The notes beneath the pieces are model-generated. The model saw nothing but the letters and a program-made list of their open reading frames with translations, did no database searches and had not been told where the DNA came from. Both the position numbers and the translations under genes were made by a program. 52,687 nt of DNA from an uncultured Clostridia bacterium (GTDB lineage Bacteria > Bacillota > Clostridia > Christensenellales > UBA1242): positions 1 to 52,687 of the forward strand of contig CANQUB010000004.1 of the NCBI GenBank assembly GCA_947626955.1. Direction: 5' to 3'. Numbering within the stretch: position 1 is the first letter of the stretch; each line of letters opens with the position of its first letter. Shown here in pieces: positions 37,804 to 47,710 of this stretch.

Positions 37804-38775
37804 TCACTCGTTTTCAAGCTCATCACCAATCATAACATTGGCTCCGTGTTGAGAAGACTTTTCAGCCCTCACATTCAAAGTGAACCCAACAGACTCCATC
37901 TTTTGGCTAAGAACTGGAGGCTCTCTCTTTGGTTCTTTCTTTGGCTCTTTTTTAGGTTCTGGCTTTGGTTGTGGTGTGCTTTCAGGCCTTTTTGCTGTGC
38001 TTTTTAGAAGGTCAGAAAAAGCCTTTACAATGTCAAAGTCATTCGAAGGCGCAGATATTTTCCCCCCATTAAGGGCCTTACCACCCGAGCCAAGTTTGTA
38101 TTTTATAGGTTTCATCGAGACTTCAGGCGTTGTTTCTTTCTTGGCTGGAAACTTGGTCTCGGCCACCTTTTTTATGGCTTCTTGCTTTTCAACATCACCT
38201 TGCTTTTCAGCTTCAAGAAGTTTCTTTATTAGCATATCACGGATGATCTTTTCTTCCATTTCCTTTTCGGAAAGTTTACGAATTAGCACCCTGTCATTCA
38301 TGTCGGCCCTGGCAATTCGCCTGACCCTGTTCTTTATTGAAAATACTGTTGGAATTTCTCTTCCTTCTTTATCAAATCTTGGCAAAAAACCCAATCTTTC
38401 ATAAATTGTTGGCATAAGGTTGCCTTTTTCATCATAGACCGGTTTGATACCAATCAGCTTATATGGGTCTTTTATAGTCCCGTCTTTTTCATACTGCACA
38501 GGAATGCCCAATAGTCCATAAAAGTCAACAAGCTTTTGTTCATAGGTCTTTTCTTCTTCCTTGGCAGGCTGAACTTTCTTTTTGGACTTTTTGTATTGGT
38601 AAATTAGAAATCCAAGTATGGAAGCGACCACAATCCCACCCGGAATAACCAAAGCTAAAAACGCTGTTAATTTGAACGCTTCAAAAAATATAAAGGCAAA
38701 TACTTCAAAAGCTAAACCTAATAGTGCCACACCAAAGCAGCACCAAAGAATTGTTATCAAAGTCTTATTCTTCAT
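37804..38775 (-). CDS. Uncharacterized two-TM protein with three tandem ~20-aa repeats and K/P-rich tail
   Basis: Repeats 'YGLLGIPVQYEKDGTIKDP / YKLIGIKPVYDEKGNLMPTI / YERLGFLPRFDKEGREIPTV'. Confidence 0.75.
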   Translation of the reverse strand: MKNKTLITILWCCFGVALLGLAFEVFAFIFFEAFKLTAFLALVIPGGIVVASILGFLIYQYKKSKKKVQPAKEEEKTYEQKLVDFYGLLGIPVQYEKDGTIKDPYKLIGIKPVYDEKGNLMPTIYERLGFLPRFDKEGREIPTVFSIKNRVRRIARADMNDRVLIRKLSEKEMEEKIIRDMLIKKLLEAEKQGDVEKQEAIKKVAETKFPAKKETTPEVSMKPIKYKLGSGGKALNGGKISAPSNDFDIVKAFSDLLKSTAKRPESTPQPKPEPKKEPKKEPKREPPVLSQKMESVGFTLNVRAEKSSQHGANVMIGDELENE

Positions 38776-38787
38776 TTGTTACTCCCA

Positions 38788-39171
38788 TTATACAGGAATT
38801 TCTTCGCTAGCTGAAAAGACAACCCCCGTTACATTTACATTGATAGAAGCCACTTTAAAATCGGTCATCGACTCTATAGAGCTTTTAATATTTTCTTGAA
38901 CACGAAAGGCAACATCTTTGACTGAGTAGCCAAAAAGGACATTGACAAAAACGTCAACATAAACCTCATCCTCTTCGCTGAAATCTATCAGGATGCCATG
39001 ATGATAACTCTTGGAAAATACCCTTTTTAAAAATGGATATGCCGTTGTGTCAATACTGGCAATGCCGTTGATCTCTTGCGTTGCAAGCTTAACTATAGAC
39101 AAAACAACATTTCTCTTATAAGAAACGCTACCCTCTTCGGCATCAATAAGTCTTGTTTTACCCTTAGACAT
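38788..39171 (-). CDS. Asp23/Gls24 family protein
   Basis: 'GSVSYKRNVVLSIVKLATQEINGIASI...VFVNVLFGYSVKDVAFRVQENIKSSIE'. Confidence 0.88.
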   Translation of the reverse strand: MSKGKTRLIDAEEGSVSYKRNVVLSIVKLATQEINGIASIDTTAYPFLKRVFSKSYHHGILIDFSEEDEVYVDVFVNVLFGYSVKDVAFRVQENIKSSIESMTDFKVASINVNVTGVVFSASEEIPV

Positions 39172-39362
39172 AATATTTCTCCAATATTTAGCTTATTACA
39201 TAGTAATTATAACATATAATGCGTGTTATTGCAACGATTTTTAAAAAGCTTGCAAATACATTTTTTGGCAATGCATATAAAAATTATTAAAAAACACAAA
39301 AAACACCCCAAATATGCGTTTTTGAGGCGTTTTTTCGCTAAAATAATTATCGTTTTGCGTTT

Positions 39363-39863
39363 TTATGCCACAGCTCGAACCCTGATGTTGGTGGCCTGAG
39401 CATTGGTTTCACGTACGAGTACCGACAAAATTGAAGCCACTTCATCGCCAGTCAGACCCTCATCGGTCTTGACATAAACGGTGTAGTTCTCTCCCGAGCA
39501 AGTCACAATGACATCTTCAAAGCCAGCTGAAGCTATGCATTGTTCAAGGTTGTTCTCTGTTTCAATCATGGCAGCAATGTCAAGAATTTGTTGCTTAACG
39601 CTGGCTCTTTCAGCTTCGTCGGTGGTGCTATCATAAACGTTTTGCAAAATTTCTAGCTGATAGTTCCTAGCTGCTGTCTTATCGGCTCTTGACGATTCAA
39701 AGAAGTTTGCAGTAGTTGTTGTACTGTCAAGAACATTGGACTTTTTGTTGAGTGCAACATTTAAGTAGCCAGTGACTACCAACAATAGTACCATGGACAC
39801 AAGTATAAATATTTTTTTCTTCTTACTCATAGGTTTACCCTCCTTAAAAAATAAAATTTTCAT
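39363..39863 (-). CDS. spoIIIAH: Stage III sporulation protein AH
   Basis: Last gene of spoIIIA cluster, N-terminal TM, SpoIIIAH-like C-terminal domain. Confidence 0.85.
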   Translation of the reverse strand: MKILFFKEGKPMSKKKKIFILVSMVLLLVVTGYLNVALNKKSNVLDSTTTTANFFESSRADKTAARNYQLEILQNVYDSTTDEAERASVKQQILDIAAMIETENNLEQCIASAGFEDVIVTCSGENYTVYVKTDEGLTGDEVASILSVLVRETNAQATNIRVRAVA

Positions 39864-40396
39864 TAACCCTTCCCCTCCAAAACTTCCACCTTTGATATGC
39901 TTATCGACAGTACATTTGCTATAACGTTTGTCAAGGTGGTCTGCATTTTAAGATCCTTCGCCCCAGTAGCCACGACTAACACTCCTAAAATTTCGGGCAG
40001 CTCTTCTCTTACAAGCACTGGAGATGTAGCTGAGCCGTTTTTAGTTTCGTAGATGGTCACCTGGCTTGTCGACTGACCTTGACTGGTCGACGAATTGGTT
40101 TCATCAAGATATGTATATGTGGGACTCTCGCTCACCATTACAAAAACTTTAACTTTTCCAATTCCTTTTACCGAAAGCAGTACATTTTCAAGCTTACCTT
40201 CTAGTTCATGACAATATTTAAGCGACGGCGAAGTGTTATCTACATTGCTTGTTTTGACAGTTTCTTTTTTAGGAATCATGGCACTTATAAAGATAATTAC
40301 AATTATGGCAAACAAGACAATACAAATTATGGTTTTTAATTTTTTACTGCCTTCTCCCGAAAACAATTTTTTGAAACCCTTATTTTCTTCAGCCAA
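39863..40396 (-). CDS. spoIIIAG: Stage III sporulation protein AG
   Basis: 'LENVLLSVKGIGKVKVFVMVSES', 'PEILGVLVVATGAKDLKMQTTLTNVIANVLSISISKVEV'. Confidence 0.88.
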   Translation of the reverse strand: MAEENKGFKKLFSGEGSKKLKTIICIVLFAIIVIIFISAMIPKKETVKTSNVDNTSPSLKYCHELEGKLENVLLSVKGIGKVKVFVMVSESPTYTYLDETNSSTSQGQSTSQVTIYETKNGSATSPVLVREELPEILGVLVVATGAKDLKMQTTLTNVIANVLSISISKVEVLEGKG

Positions 40397-40527
40397 AAGC
40401 CCACTCCTTTAAAGATATTAAAATATATGTTTATCCATTTTTAATTAGTACTTAACAAGCAAGAAAAACGCCGAAAAATAACAAATATTAATGCTTTTTT
40501 ACATATTTTAAGTCGCTTTTTGCGTTT

Positions 40528-40716
40528 TTATAGAAGACCTAAAAGCCAGTCATCTCCAAAAATAAAACCTGTTAGTGGGTAGACTAGAGAATAGAAAAGA
40601 AACAGACTAATTATACTTAGAGTGAATTTTTTCATATTACCATCAGGCAAAAGTATTGATGCAATGACCTCTAGCATGACGCAGCCAACAATGCTTATCA
40701 AAAAACTATTCATCAC
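40528..40716 (-). CDS. spoIIIAF: Stage III sporulation protein AF (unusually short)
   Basis: 62 aa, two TM helices, position between spoIIIAE and spoIIIAG. Confidence 0.65.
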   Translation of the reverse strand: MMNSFLISIVGCVMLEVIASILLPDGNMKKFTLSIISLFLFYSLVYPLTGFIFGDDWLLGLL

Positions 40717-40724
40717 TTCCCCCC

Positions 40725-41996
40725 TTAAATAAAATTACTTACTGAGCAGGTTATCAAAAACAAGGTTAAAAAATACATAAGTGCCACCCCGACCACTATG
40801 CCAACCAGAAGCCTCAAGCTTTTTGCTACTGAATACAAAAGATTGCTGGCCCTCTTGTCTCCAAGCGGCTCAACCACTCCGGCAAGAAGTTTTAGTCCAA
40901 GTTCCATTAAGCCAATGGTTAGTATTGGAGCAAGCACAGTTGCAAGCAGCAGAACTATGGATGCAAATCCAGTGGCATTTTTTATGAGCATTCCACCCGC
41001 TTTAATCAGTTCAAACCCGTCCGAGATATATCCACCCAAAAATGGCACATAGTTTTTTATGGCAAACTTAGTGGCCTTGATGCTTATTCCATCGCTCGAC
41101 CCAGCCGTTATGCCTTGAATAGACAAAAAGCTCATAAACACCGCAAATACCACACCAATGATCCACTTGAACAGCGAATGCACAAACCCCGACAATTTGT
41201 CAAGAGTGGTATTCTCGGACAGGTTGCCAATAAAGGCCAGCACCAAGCTAAATGTAAATAGTGGCAATAAAACATAGACAAAGATGTTAGATATGGTATT
41301 AGCCAAAAAGGCCAACATTGGGCTGTAGGCTTTGACCGACACCACCCCACCCATAGTGGTCATGAGGGTTATGAGAATGGGAAAGACGGCGTTCATCTGG
41401 TTTTGAAGTGACAAAAGGCCGTTTTTTACATTTACAAGCAGCTTAGAAGATATTGTAGCAAGAATTATGCAAATAACTGAAAAGCAAACAAGATAGATTA
41501 TTTCACCTGTACCGCTGACCTTGCCCGAGCGAATATTATTAAACATGGTGCACAGCAAAATAATAACCAAGATAAGTGAAAGTGGTGCAAGCAGTGACCT
41601 TAAGCTAACCTTTAGGCTAGATAAGATGACAGTAAACAGTGATGATATGTTCAAAGTCTCTTCTCCATTGATTAGAGAAGAAATAAAACTTTTAAAGCTC
41701 TTGCCCGAAAATAGATTGAAGTCAAAATTTAATTTATCAAGTTCACTTTGGAGCGAAGAAAAGTCAAGGCTATCTAGTTGTTTGTTTGTTTCATCTTTAA
41801 GATCTTCTTCAACTTCGGTTTGGCTTTCGACGGCCGAAAAGGCCGTGTTTTTCGATATATTAGCAAAATTAATATTCATTAAAATAAAAAACGCAAAACA
41901 TATCGAAAAAACAACAAATATTTGCCTAAATATTATCAAATTAGTGAAATTATTGTGTTTATTAGCGATTTTATGACAGGTATTGCCAGCACGCAT
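40725..41996 (-). CDS. spoIIIAE: Stage III sporulation protein AE (start uncertain)
   Basis: Multi-TM, position in cluster; ORF start overlaps spoIIIAD. Confidence 0.88.
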   Translation of the reverse strand: MRAGNTCHKIANKHNNFTNLIIFRQIFVVFSICFAFFILMNINFANISKNTAFSAVESQTEVEEDLKDETNKQLDSLDFSSLQSELDKLNFDFNLFSGKSFKSFISSLINGEETLNISSLFTVILSSLKVSLRSLLAPLSLILVIILLCTMFNNIRSGKVSGTGEIIYLVCFSVICIILATISSKLLVNVKNGLLSLQNQMNAVFPILITLMTTMGGVVSVKAYSPMLAFLANTISNIFVYVLLPLFTFSLVLAFIGNLSENTTLDKLSGFVHSLFKWIIGVVFAVFMSFLSIQGITAGSSDGISIKATKFAIKNYVPFLGGYISDGFELIKAGGMLIKNATGFASIVLLLATVLAPILTIGLMELGLKLLAGVVEPLGDKRASNLLYSVAKSLRLLVGIVVGVALMYFLTLFLITCSVSNFI

Positions 41997-42316
41997 ATTG
42001 CTATCTTACCTCCCATAACAATCTTTGTTGCCAAGCTTTTGTTTCCACTATCCTCGGCAAGATTAGAACTAAACTCAGTTATATATCCAATGCCTATAAC
42101 TTTTATTATTGGCGTCACAACATCAACTTTCATGCCAGTAAGGTCGCGAATATAACCAAATTCATTAATTACATCTTTTACCCCATCTAACATTACGATA
42201 AATATAAGAAGCCCCGTTACCACGTTAACAAAAAACGCAAAATCACTCTTATATTCGCGTAAAATCAGGTTAATTATTACACCGCAGAGCCCAATTCCTA
42301 TAATCTTGAATAACAT
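41936..42316 (-). CDS. spoIIIAD: Stage III sporulation protein AD
   Basis: Position and length; start MLFKIIGIG after GGGGG SD. Confidence 0.88.
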   Translation of the reverse strand: MLFKIIGIGLCGVIINLILREYKSDFAFFVNVVTGLLIFIVMLDGVKDVINEFGYIRDLTGMKVDVVTPIIKVIGIGYITEFSSNLAEDSGNKSLATKIVMGGKIAICVLAIPVIKSLINTIISLI

Positions 42317-42326
42317 AGCAAACCCC

Positions 42327-42524
42327 CTAATAGAGGCCAAATAATGACTTTAGCGTATCAAAAAGGCCGCTGACCATATTCATAACCATAATTAGCACGA
42401 TGACCAGACCAGCCAGTGTGGCAAGTGTGGCTATCTCACTTTTGCCCTGATGCTGTAATATTTGGCTTATGACTGCTGTCAATATACCTATAGCAGCAAT
42501 TTTAAATATAATGTCAACGCCCAT
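42327..42524 (-). CDS. spoIIIAC: Stage III sporulation protein AC
   Basis: 65 aa 'MGVDIIFKIAAIGILTAVISQILQHQGKSEIATLATLAGLVIVL'. Confidence 0.93.
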   Translation of the reverse strand: MGVDIIFKIAAIGILTAVISQILQHQGKSEIATLATLAGLVIVLIMVMNMVSGLFDTLKSLFGLY

Positions 42525-42533
42525 TTGTCTCTC

Positions 42534-43025
42534 CTAAATAATTAGTATTGAAACGACCAATCCTACCGCAACGCTAAGTTTTATTGCAAGTGGTTTGTTT
42601 TTCTTCATTATGCTTGCCGATTCTTCATACATTTTTTCAATTTGTGCACTAAACCCCTCTATATTACAGCTTTCAACGCACTCATTGCTCTGCCCAAGGT
42701 TTTTAAAAAAGTTGAATATCATATTTTTTTCTTCTTTTTTGAGACAATAGAAACTAGAACTGTTTATATTTTTTTCATCAAGACCATTTAATGCAATTTC
42801 TTTTAGTATATTAATTGGCTTTTTCATATCGGCAGGAAGTCCCTGAATGTATTCACCTATTACCAGTTCCAAATTGTCTTTACGAAAACTTAGGTTGTTT
42901 TTTAGCACACGAGCAAGCTCATAAACTAAGCTCAACAGTCTTGTGCGATAGGTGTATCTTCGGCTTATCATTACCCCTACAAACAAGCTGGCTCCCATTA
43001 TTAAAATTACTCCAATGTATGTCAT
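42534..43025 (-). CDS. spoIIIAB: Stage III sporulation protein AB
   Basis: Position in cluster; start MTYIGVILIMGASLFVG after GGAGAGG. Confidence 0.85.
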   Translation of the reverse strand: MTYIGVILIMGASLFVGVMISRRYTYRTRLLSLVYELARVLKNNLSFRKDNLELVIGEYIQGLPADMKKPINILKEIALNGLDEKNINSSSFYCLKKEEKNMIFNFFKNLGQSNECVESCNIEGFSAQIEKMYEESASIMKKNKPLAIKLSVAVGLVVSILII

Positions 43026-43073
43026 ATCCTCTCCAAAAAACGCAAAATTTGCCAAATATAAATGAAAAAACAG

Positions 43074-44042
43074 CTAAAAATACACGCATTTCAACTTTTC
43101 ATCGTAAATTGCTTCAATAGTGCCAACCCCTTGTTTGTTCGAAAGAACTACAATTCTTTCGAAGTATTGACCGTTTAGTAGTTCTTTAAAGTCATCCTTA
43201 TCCAATAGGTCAATATGGTTATTTGCATGAATTGAAGCAAGCACTTTTACCCCTGACCGCATTGCCGTTTTACAAGCCTCGGCATCTTCCTTATCCATAA
43301 GCTCGTCGGTTATAATGACATCGGGCCTTAGGGCACGTATACCTGAAGTGAAGGCATATTTTTTGCCAGCTCCAGTTATCACGTCAGTATATTCACCAAC
43401 ATCTAGCGTCGCCTGTCCGTTTTCGCAAGCGGCAAGCTCGTGTCTTTCGTCAACAAGCAACACATTGTATCTTGGCCCCTCTTCACTAAGCTTCCTTGCA
43501 ATGTCTCTAAGTAGCGTTGTCTTTCCTGCTCCCGGCGGCGAAACTACTAAGGTGTTTTTCAAACTGCTATTTTGATAAATAAACTTAAACACCTTGGATG
43601 AACAGTTTTTTACCTGATGCGGGATGCGAATGTTTATGGAGTGAATATTTTTGATGGTCGATGGCATGAAGCTGTCCGCTCCAACGCTTTCGCCAGCCAG
43701 CCCAAGCCTTATGCCACCCTTAGCCGTTATGAACCCACGCTTGATCTCACTTGTGTAGGCGTACAGCGAATTTTCGGTGGCCTTCCTTAGCACGTACTCT
43801 ATTGTGGCAGTCGACACAAAAATTTTTTCTTGGTCGGATAGCAGCAGCTGGTTTTTGCCATCGTAGCAAACCACCACAGGAGCATTGCGTCTAAGGCGAA
43901 TCTCTTGCAGTTTTGAATAGTCCAGTTTGTCAAGAGCGTTAACGAGGTTTTGCGGCAAGAGACTTACTAGCATACTCCCTCCTTTATTATTCAGTAAAGC
44001 ATATGAAAACGGGCAAGAAAAAAAGATGTCAGTTATTGACAT
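43074..44042 (-). CDS. spoIIIAA: Stage III sporulation protein AA (ATPase)
   Basis: Walker A 'VVSPPGAGKTTLLRDIAR', 'LRPDVIITDELMDKEDAEA'. Confidence 0.93.
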   Translation of the reverse strand: MSITDIFFSCPFSYALLNNKGGSMLVSLLPQNLVNALDKLDYSKLQEIRLRRNAPVVVCYDGKNQLLLSDQEKIFVSTATIEYVLRKATENSLYAYTSEIKRGFITAKGGIRLGLAGESVGADSFMPSTIKNIHSINIRIPHQVKNCSSKVFKFIYQNSSLKNTLVVSPPGAGKTTLLRDIARKLSEEGPRYNVLLVDERHELAACENGQATLDVGEYTDVITGAGKKYAFTSGIRALRPDVIITDELMDKEDAEACKTAMRSGVKVLASIHANNHIDLLDKDDFKELLNGQYFERIVVLSNKQGVGTIEAIYDEKLKCVYF

Positions 44043-44062
44043 CTTTTATAAATTTGTTTGTT

Positions 44063-44632
44063 TTAGGCTCTTGACATATATGTTCCGGTTCGAGTGTCGA
44101 TCTTGATGCGGTCACCATTGTTGACAAAGAGCGGAACTTGAATTACATATCCGGTCTCCAAGGTTGCAGGCTTGTAGCTTGCCTTTGAAGTATCTCCCTG
44201 AATTGCAGGCTCGCAAGCCACGATGTTGAGTTCAACAAAAAGTGGTGGCTCAACGCTGAACGCAGTCCCTTTGTAGAACTGAATTGTGCAGTTCATGTTC
44301 TCGGTGATGAAGTTCAATGCGTCCTCAACCTGGTCTTTGTTGAGCGGAACTTGCTCGTAGGTCTCATTGTCCATAAAGTAGTACAGGCCCGAATCGTTGT
44401 AGAGATAGGTCATTTCCTTTCTTTCGATGTGAGCCTTTTCGAATTTCTCGACTGGGTTGAATGTTCTTTCAATAACCTGCCCAGTTACGATATTTTTAAG
44501 TTTGGTTCTAACAAAAGCTGCACCTTTGCCTGGCTTTACGTGCAAGAAATCAACGACGATATAAATTTTACCTTCAATTTCAATAGTTACACCCTTTCTA
44601 AGTTCTCCAGCAGTTATCATAAAATCCTCCAA
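44063..44632 (-). CDS. efp: Elongation factor P
   Basis: '[42 protein letters not shown]'. Confidence 0.96.
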   Translation of the reverse strand: MEDFMITAGELRKGVTIEIEGKIYIVVDFLHVKPGKGAAFVRTKLKNIVTGQVIERTFNPVEKFEKAHIERKEMTYLYNDSGLYYFMDNETYEQVPLNKDQVEDALNFITENMNCTIQFYKGTAFSVEPPLFVELNIVACEPAIQGDTSKASYKPATLETGYVIQVPLFVNNGDRIKIDTRTGTYMSRA

Positions 44633-44680
44633 ATACTTATATTTATGCTAAAAAAGTATATCATACCATAATCGCAAAAA

Positions 44681-45529
44681 TCAATTCATTTCAGTAAAAA
44701 TTTTTTTAAGAAGCATGGCGTCCTTTGTCTGAGCCCCTCTCGATTCGGTCACAAGAGTAAAATTTATACCCTCTTCTTTGAGCACTGCAGCCAGTGGCTC
44801 GAAGTCGGGCCCGTAGCCGTCGACATCTTCGTTATAGTTAACATGGTGCAGTTCACCTTTTGGACCGTAGACAACCTTGGAAAAATGGATATGCACATTT
44901 TTGTATCTGTCGCCCATGTACTTTTTTAGAGTTTCAAACACCCCACGAAAATCCTCTTTGGTCTTAAGCCCGCCAAGCGTGAAGGCATTGATATGTCCAA
45001 AGTCAAGAGTTGGCATATACCTTTTGTCGATGGCGCACATCTTAGCCACTTCTTCCACTGTTCCAACCTGCCCATGCTTGCCCATGGTCTCAAAGCAGAC
45101 ATACATATCGTTTAAGTTGTTTTCATCAAGCAGCTTAGAAAGTTCTTCTAACCTTCTTAAAACTAAAGCCATTGCCTCTTCACGGCTGCCCTTCATCAAA
45201 CTTCCCGGATGCACAACAAGCTTGGTTGCCCCCATGAGTTTCATCTTCTTTAAACTATTAATCACATACATCTTAGACTTGTCGGCCATCTCGTCGTCGG
45301 GATTGGCAAAGTTTATGTAGTATGGCCCATGCACAGTCAGTTCAATATTAGCCTCTTTAAAGAGCCCCCCTAGCTTTGCAGCCTTCTCGTCACTTATGTT
45401 TATACCCTTATTAAAAGCATATTCGTAGACATCCAGCCCGTGCTCAACAAGCCAAGCCGGCATATCCTCGGTGTGAGAATGTTCTTCATTAAACCAATCA
45501 CATTGCCCCGAAGGTCCAAATTTTACCAT
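44681..45529 (-). CDS. Endonuclease IV-like / xylose isomerase-like TIM barrel protein
   Basis: 'LTVHGPYYINFANPD', 'KLVVHPGSLMKGSREEA', 'PTLDFGHINAFT'. Confidence 0.82.
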   Translation of the reverse strand: MVKFGPSGQCDWFNEEHSHTEDMPAWLVEHGLDVYEYAFNKGINISDEKAAKLGGLFKEANIELTVHGPYYINFANPDDEMADKSKMYVINSLKKMKLMGATKLVVHPGSLMKGSREEAMALVLRRLEELSKLLDENNLNDMYVCFETMGKHGQVGTVEEVAKMCAIDKRYMPTLDFGHINAFTLGGLKTKEDFRGVFETLKKYMGDRYKNVHIHFSKVVYGPKGELHHVNYNEDVDGYGPDFEPLAAVLKEEGINFTLVTESRGAQTKDAMLLKKIFTEMN

Positions 45530-46383
45530 ATGTTCTCCTTCTCGTATAGATATATTTTGTTTTTTAGTTTACCATTAATCGCAGTTGCCAGCGAAAATTC
45601 ATCTTCACCCAAAAAGGTTAGATAGTCGCCATTTGGCACTTTTTTATCAATGCTCTTTCCTGAAAATAGATTCTTTGCCTCAGCACTTTCAAGCATAATT
45701 TCGGGAAGTTTTAGCACTTTGTTAATCTTAACAAACCCGGCATTTTCATTACTTAATATTTCGTCTAGCGTTGCCGCATCTTCTATTTTAAATGGTCCAC
45801 TTGCCACTCTTATGATGGCAACACAAGTGGCAATGGTGCCTAATTTTTCAGCAATATCACGAACTATCGAACGCACATATGTTCCTGCACTACAATGAAT
45901 TTTTAGCCTAAAAACATCATTTTGATGCCATTTTTCAACATTTATTGAGAAAATTTGCGTTTTTTTGGCAGGAAGTAAAACTTCTTTTTGCTCCCTTGCC
46001 AGCTCATATGCCCTCACTCCACCAACGCTCTTTGCCGAAAAGGCTGGTGGCACTTGCATGATCTCTCCCACAAGCTGTTTTGCGACATTTTGCACGTCGT
46101 TGAGTTTTACATTACACTCTTTACTCTCTATTACCTCTCCGTCGGCGTCTAGGCTATTTGTCAAAACACCAAACTTCATAAGTGCAACATATGTCTTGTC
46201 CTTTTTTAAAAAGTAGTCAAAGAATTTGGTGGCATTTCCTACTGCCACTGGCAGCACCCCGCTGGCCATTGGGTCGAGCGTTCCGAGGTGCCCAACCTTT
46301 GCGTGGCTGGCGTGCTTTATCTTGTTTACCACATATGACGACGAAACCCCCGTCGGCTTTATGACATTATAAAACCCTAGCAC
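45523..46383 (-). CDS. truB: tRNA pseudouridine synthase B
   Basis: 'GFYNVIKPTGVSSSYVVNKIK...KVGHLGTLDPMASGVLPVAVGNATKF'. Confidence 0.95.
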   Translation of the reverse strand: MLGFYNVIKPTGVSSSYVVNKIKHASHAKVGHLGTLDPMASGVLPVAVGNATKFFDYFLKKDKTYVALMKFGVLTNSLDADGEVIESKECNVKLNDVQNVAKQLVGEIMQVPPAFSAKSVGGVRAYELAREQKEVLLPAKKTQIFSINVEKWHQNDVFRLKIHCSAGTYVRSIVRDIAEKLGTIATCVAIIRVASGPFKIEDAATLDEILSNENAGFVKINKVLKLPEIMLESAEAKNLFSGKSIDKKVPNGDYLTFLGEDEFSLATAINGKLKNKIYLYEKENIW

Positions 46384-47357
46384 CTTTTAGATTCCTCAAT
46401 CATGTATTTTACAATCTTTTCACTGGCTGCTTTTTGGTCGTCATTAACTCGGCAGCCTGCTGCCTGCTCGTGCCCACCACCGCCAAACTGCATGGCTACA
46501 TTGCATGAGCTATACGGAGCCTTGCTTCGTATGGAAATATACTGAACCCCTCTTTCCAAAGGATTCTCACTGACGAGAGCCATGATCTTGACGCTTTCAA
46601 GTTGCATTGCCACCTCGACAATGCCCTTGGTCTCTTCAAATGTTGCACCCACGCTTTCAAAGTCTTCGGCCGAAAGGCAGATTATGGCCACCTTCCCGTC
46701 TTCGAAGAACTTGGTATTATTATAGGCCAGTTTTGTTAGGTTGAAACCAGGTATGGTCATGCTTCTAAAAATTGGATTGGTCATTTCGTCTATAGAAATA
46801 TCGGCAATCTTAATCAGCTTTGACGCCCACATATAGGTTGACGAGTGCGTGTTTGAAAACTTAAAGCAACCAGTGTCGGTGTAGATTCCAGTTAGTAGAA
46901 GTTTGGCCGTCTCTTTGTCGAGTTTCACCTTCATATACTCATACAAATTGCACATCAGCTCACAGGTGGACGACTCGCCCTCAACAATGTAGTTAGCCCT
47001 GGCAAAGCCCTCGTTGCCAAGATGGTGGTCAATTTCGATGGTGGTCTTAACGTTTTTGCGATATTTGTATCTAAGCCTGCCAAGGCGAGATTCGTCGTTG
47101 CAGTCAAGCACCACAGCCACATCATATGCAGGAGCTTTTTCATTGTTTATCTTGCCGTAGTCCAAAAAAATTTTGCCGTTTGGCAAAAGCTCACTATCCA
47201 TAAAAACATGGGCAGTTTTACCCATGTTTTCAAGTACTCTTTTAAGGCTTAGGCATGAGCCGATAGAGTCAAAATCGGTTTTCATATGCCCATAGATAGC
47301 AAACGACTTGTAACTGGAAATTATATTGCTAATTTTTTGCAACTCGTTTTTATTCAT
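46377..47357 (-). CDS. nrnA: DHH family phosphoesterase NrnA
   Basis: 'HMKTDFDSIGSCLSLKRVL', 'IEIDHHLGN', 'GGGGHEQAAG'. Confidence 0.93.
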   Translation of the reverse strand: MNKNELQKISNIISSYKSFAIYGHMKTDFDSIGSCLSLKRVLENMGKTAHVFMDSELLPNGKIFLDYGKINNEKAPAYDVAVVLDCNDESRLGRLRYKYRKNVKTTIEIDHHLGNEGFARANYIVEGESSTCELMCNLYEYMKVKLDKETAKLLLTGIYTDTGCFKFSNTHSSTYMWASKLIKIADISIDEMTNPIFRSMTIPGFNLTKLAYNNTKFFEDGKVAIICLSAEDFESVGATFEETKGIVEVAMQLESVKIMALVSENPLERGVQYISIRSKAPYSSCNVAMQFGGGGHEQAAGCRVNDDQKAASEKIVKYMIEESKRC

Positions 47358-47709
47358 CTTTTGTTTCCTTTAAATTATCAATAAGCTTCATTATGTGCTG
47401 ACTCTTCTCGTAGGAGTTGTCTACATAAAACTCCAGCTCGGGCATGGTCTTGAGTCTTACCATATGCATAACTTCATGGCGAATAAAGCTCTTGGCCTTG
47501 TTTAATTCTCTCACAACCAGCCTTTCGGTTTCATCGGTGGAAAGCACGCTGACGCCCACTTTTGCAAGGCTTAGGTCGGCGGCTGTATCAACATATATGA
47601 CTGAAATTATAAGTCCGTCCAAATTTGGATTGTTCAAACGGTTATTGATAACGTCGGCAATGGCTTTTTGAAGCTCGCCATTGATTCTACTCATTCTTAT
47701 ATTTGCCAT
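47350..47709 (-). CDS. rbfA: Ribosome-binding factor A
   Basis: 'RISRINGELQKAIADVINNRLNNP' type N-terminus; position between infB and nrnA. Confidence 0.93.
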   Translation of the reverse strand: MANIRMSRINGELQKAIADVINNRLNNPNLDGLIISVIYVDTAADLSLAKVGVSVLSTDETERLVVRELNKAKSFIRHEVMHMVRLKTMPELEFYVDNSYEKSQHIMKLIDNLKETKDE

Positions 47710-47710
47710 A

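Noticed and set aside
41881-43050. Recurrent FAFF peptide in SpoIIIA proteins as a protein motif
   Set aside because: The same DNA 11-mer appears in other frames and at stop codons, so it is treated as a DNA-level motif instead.
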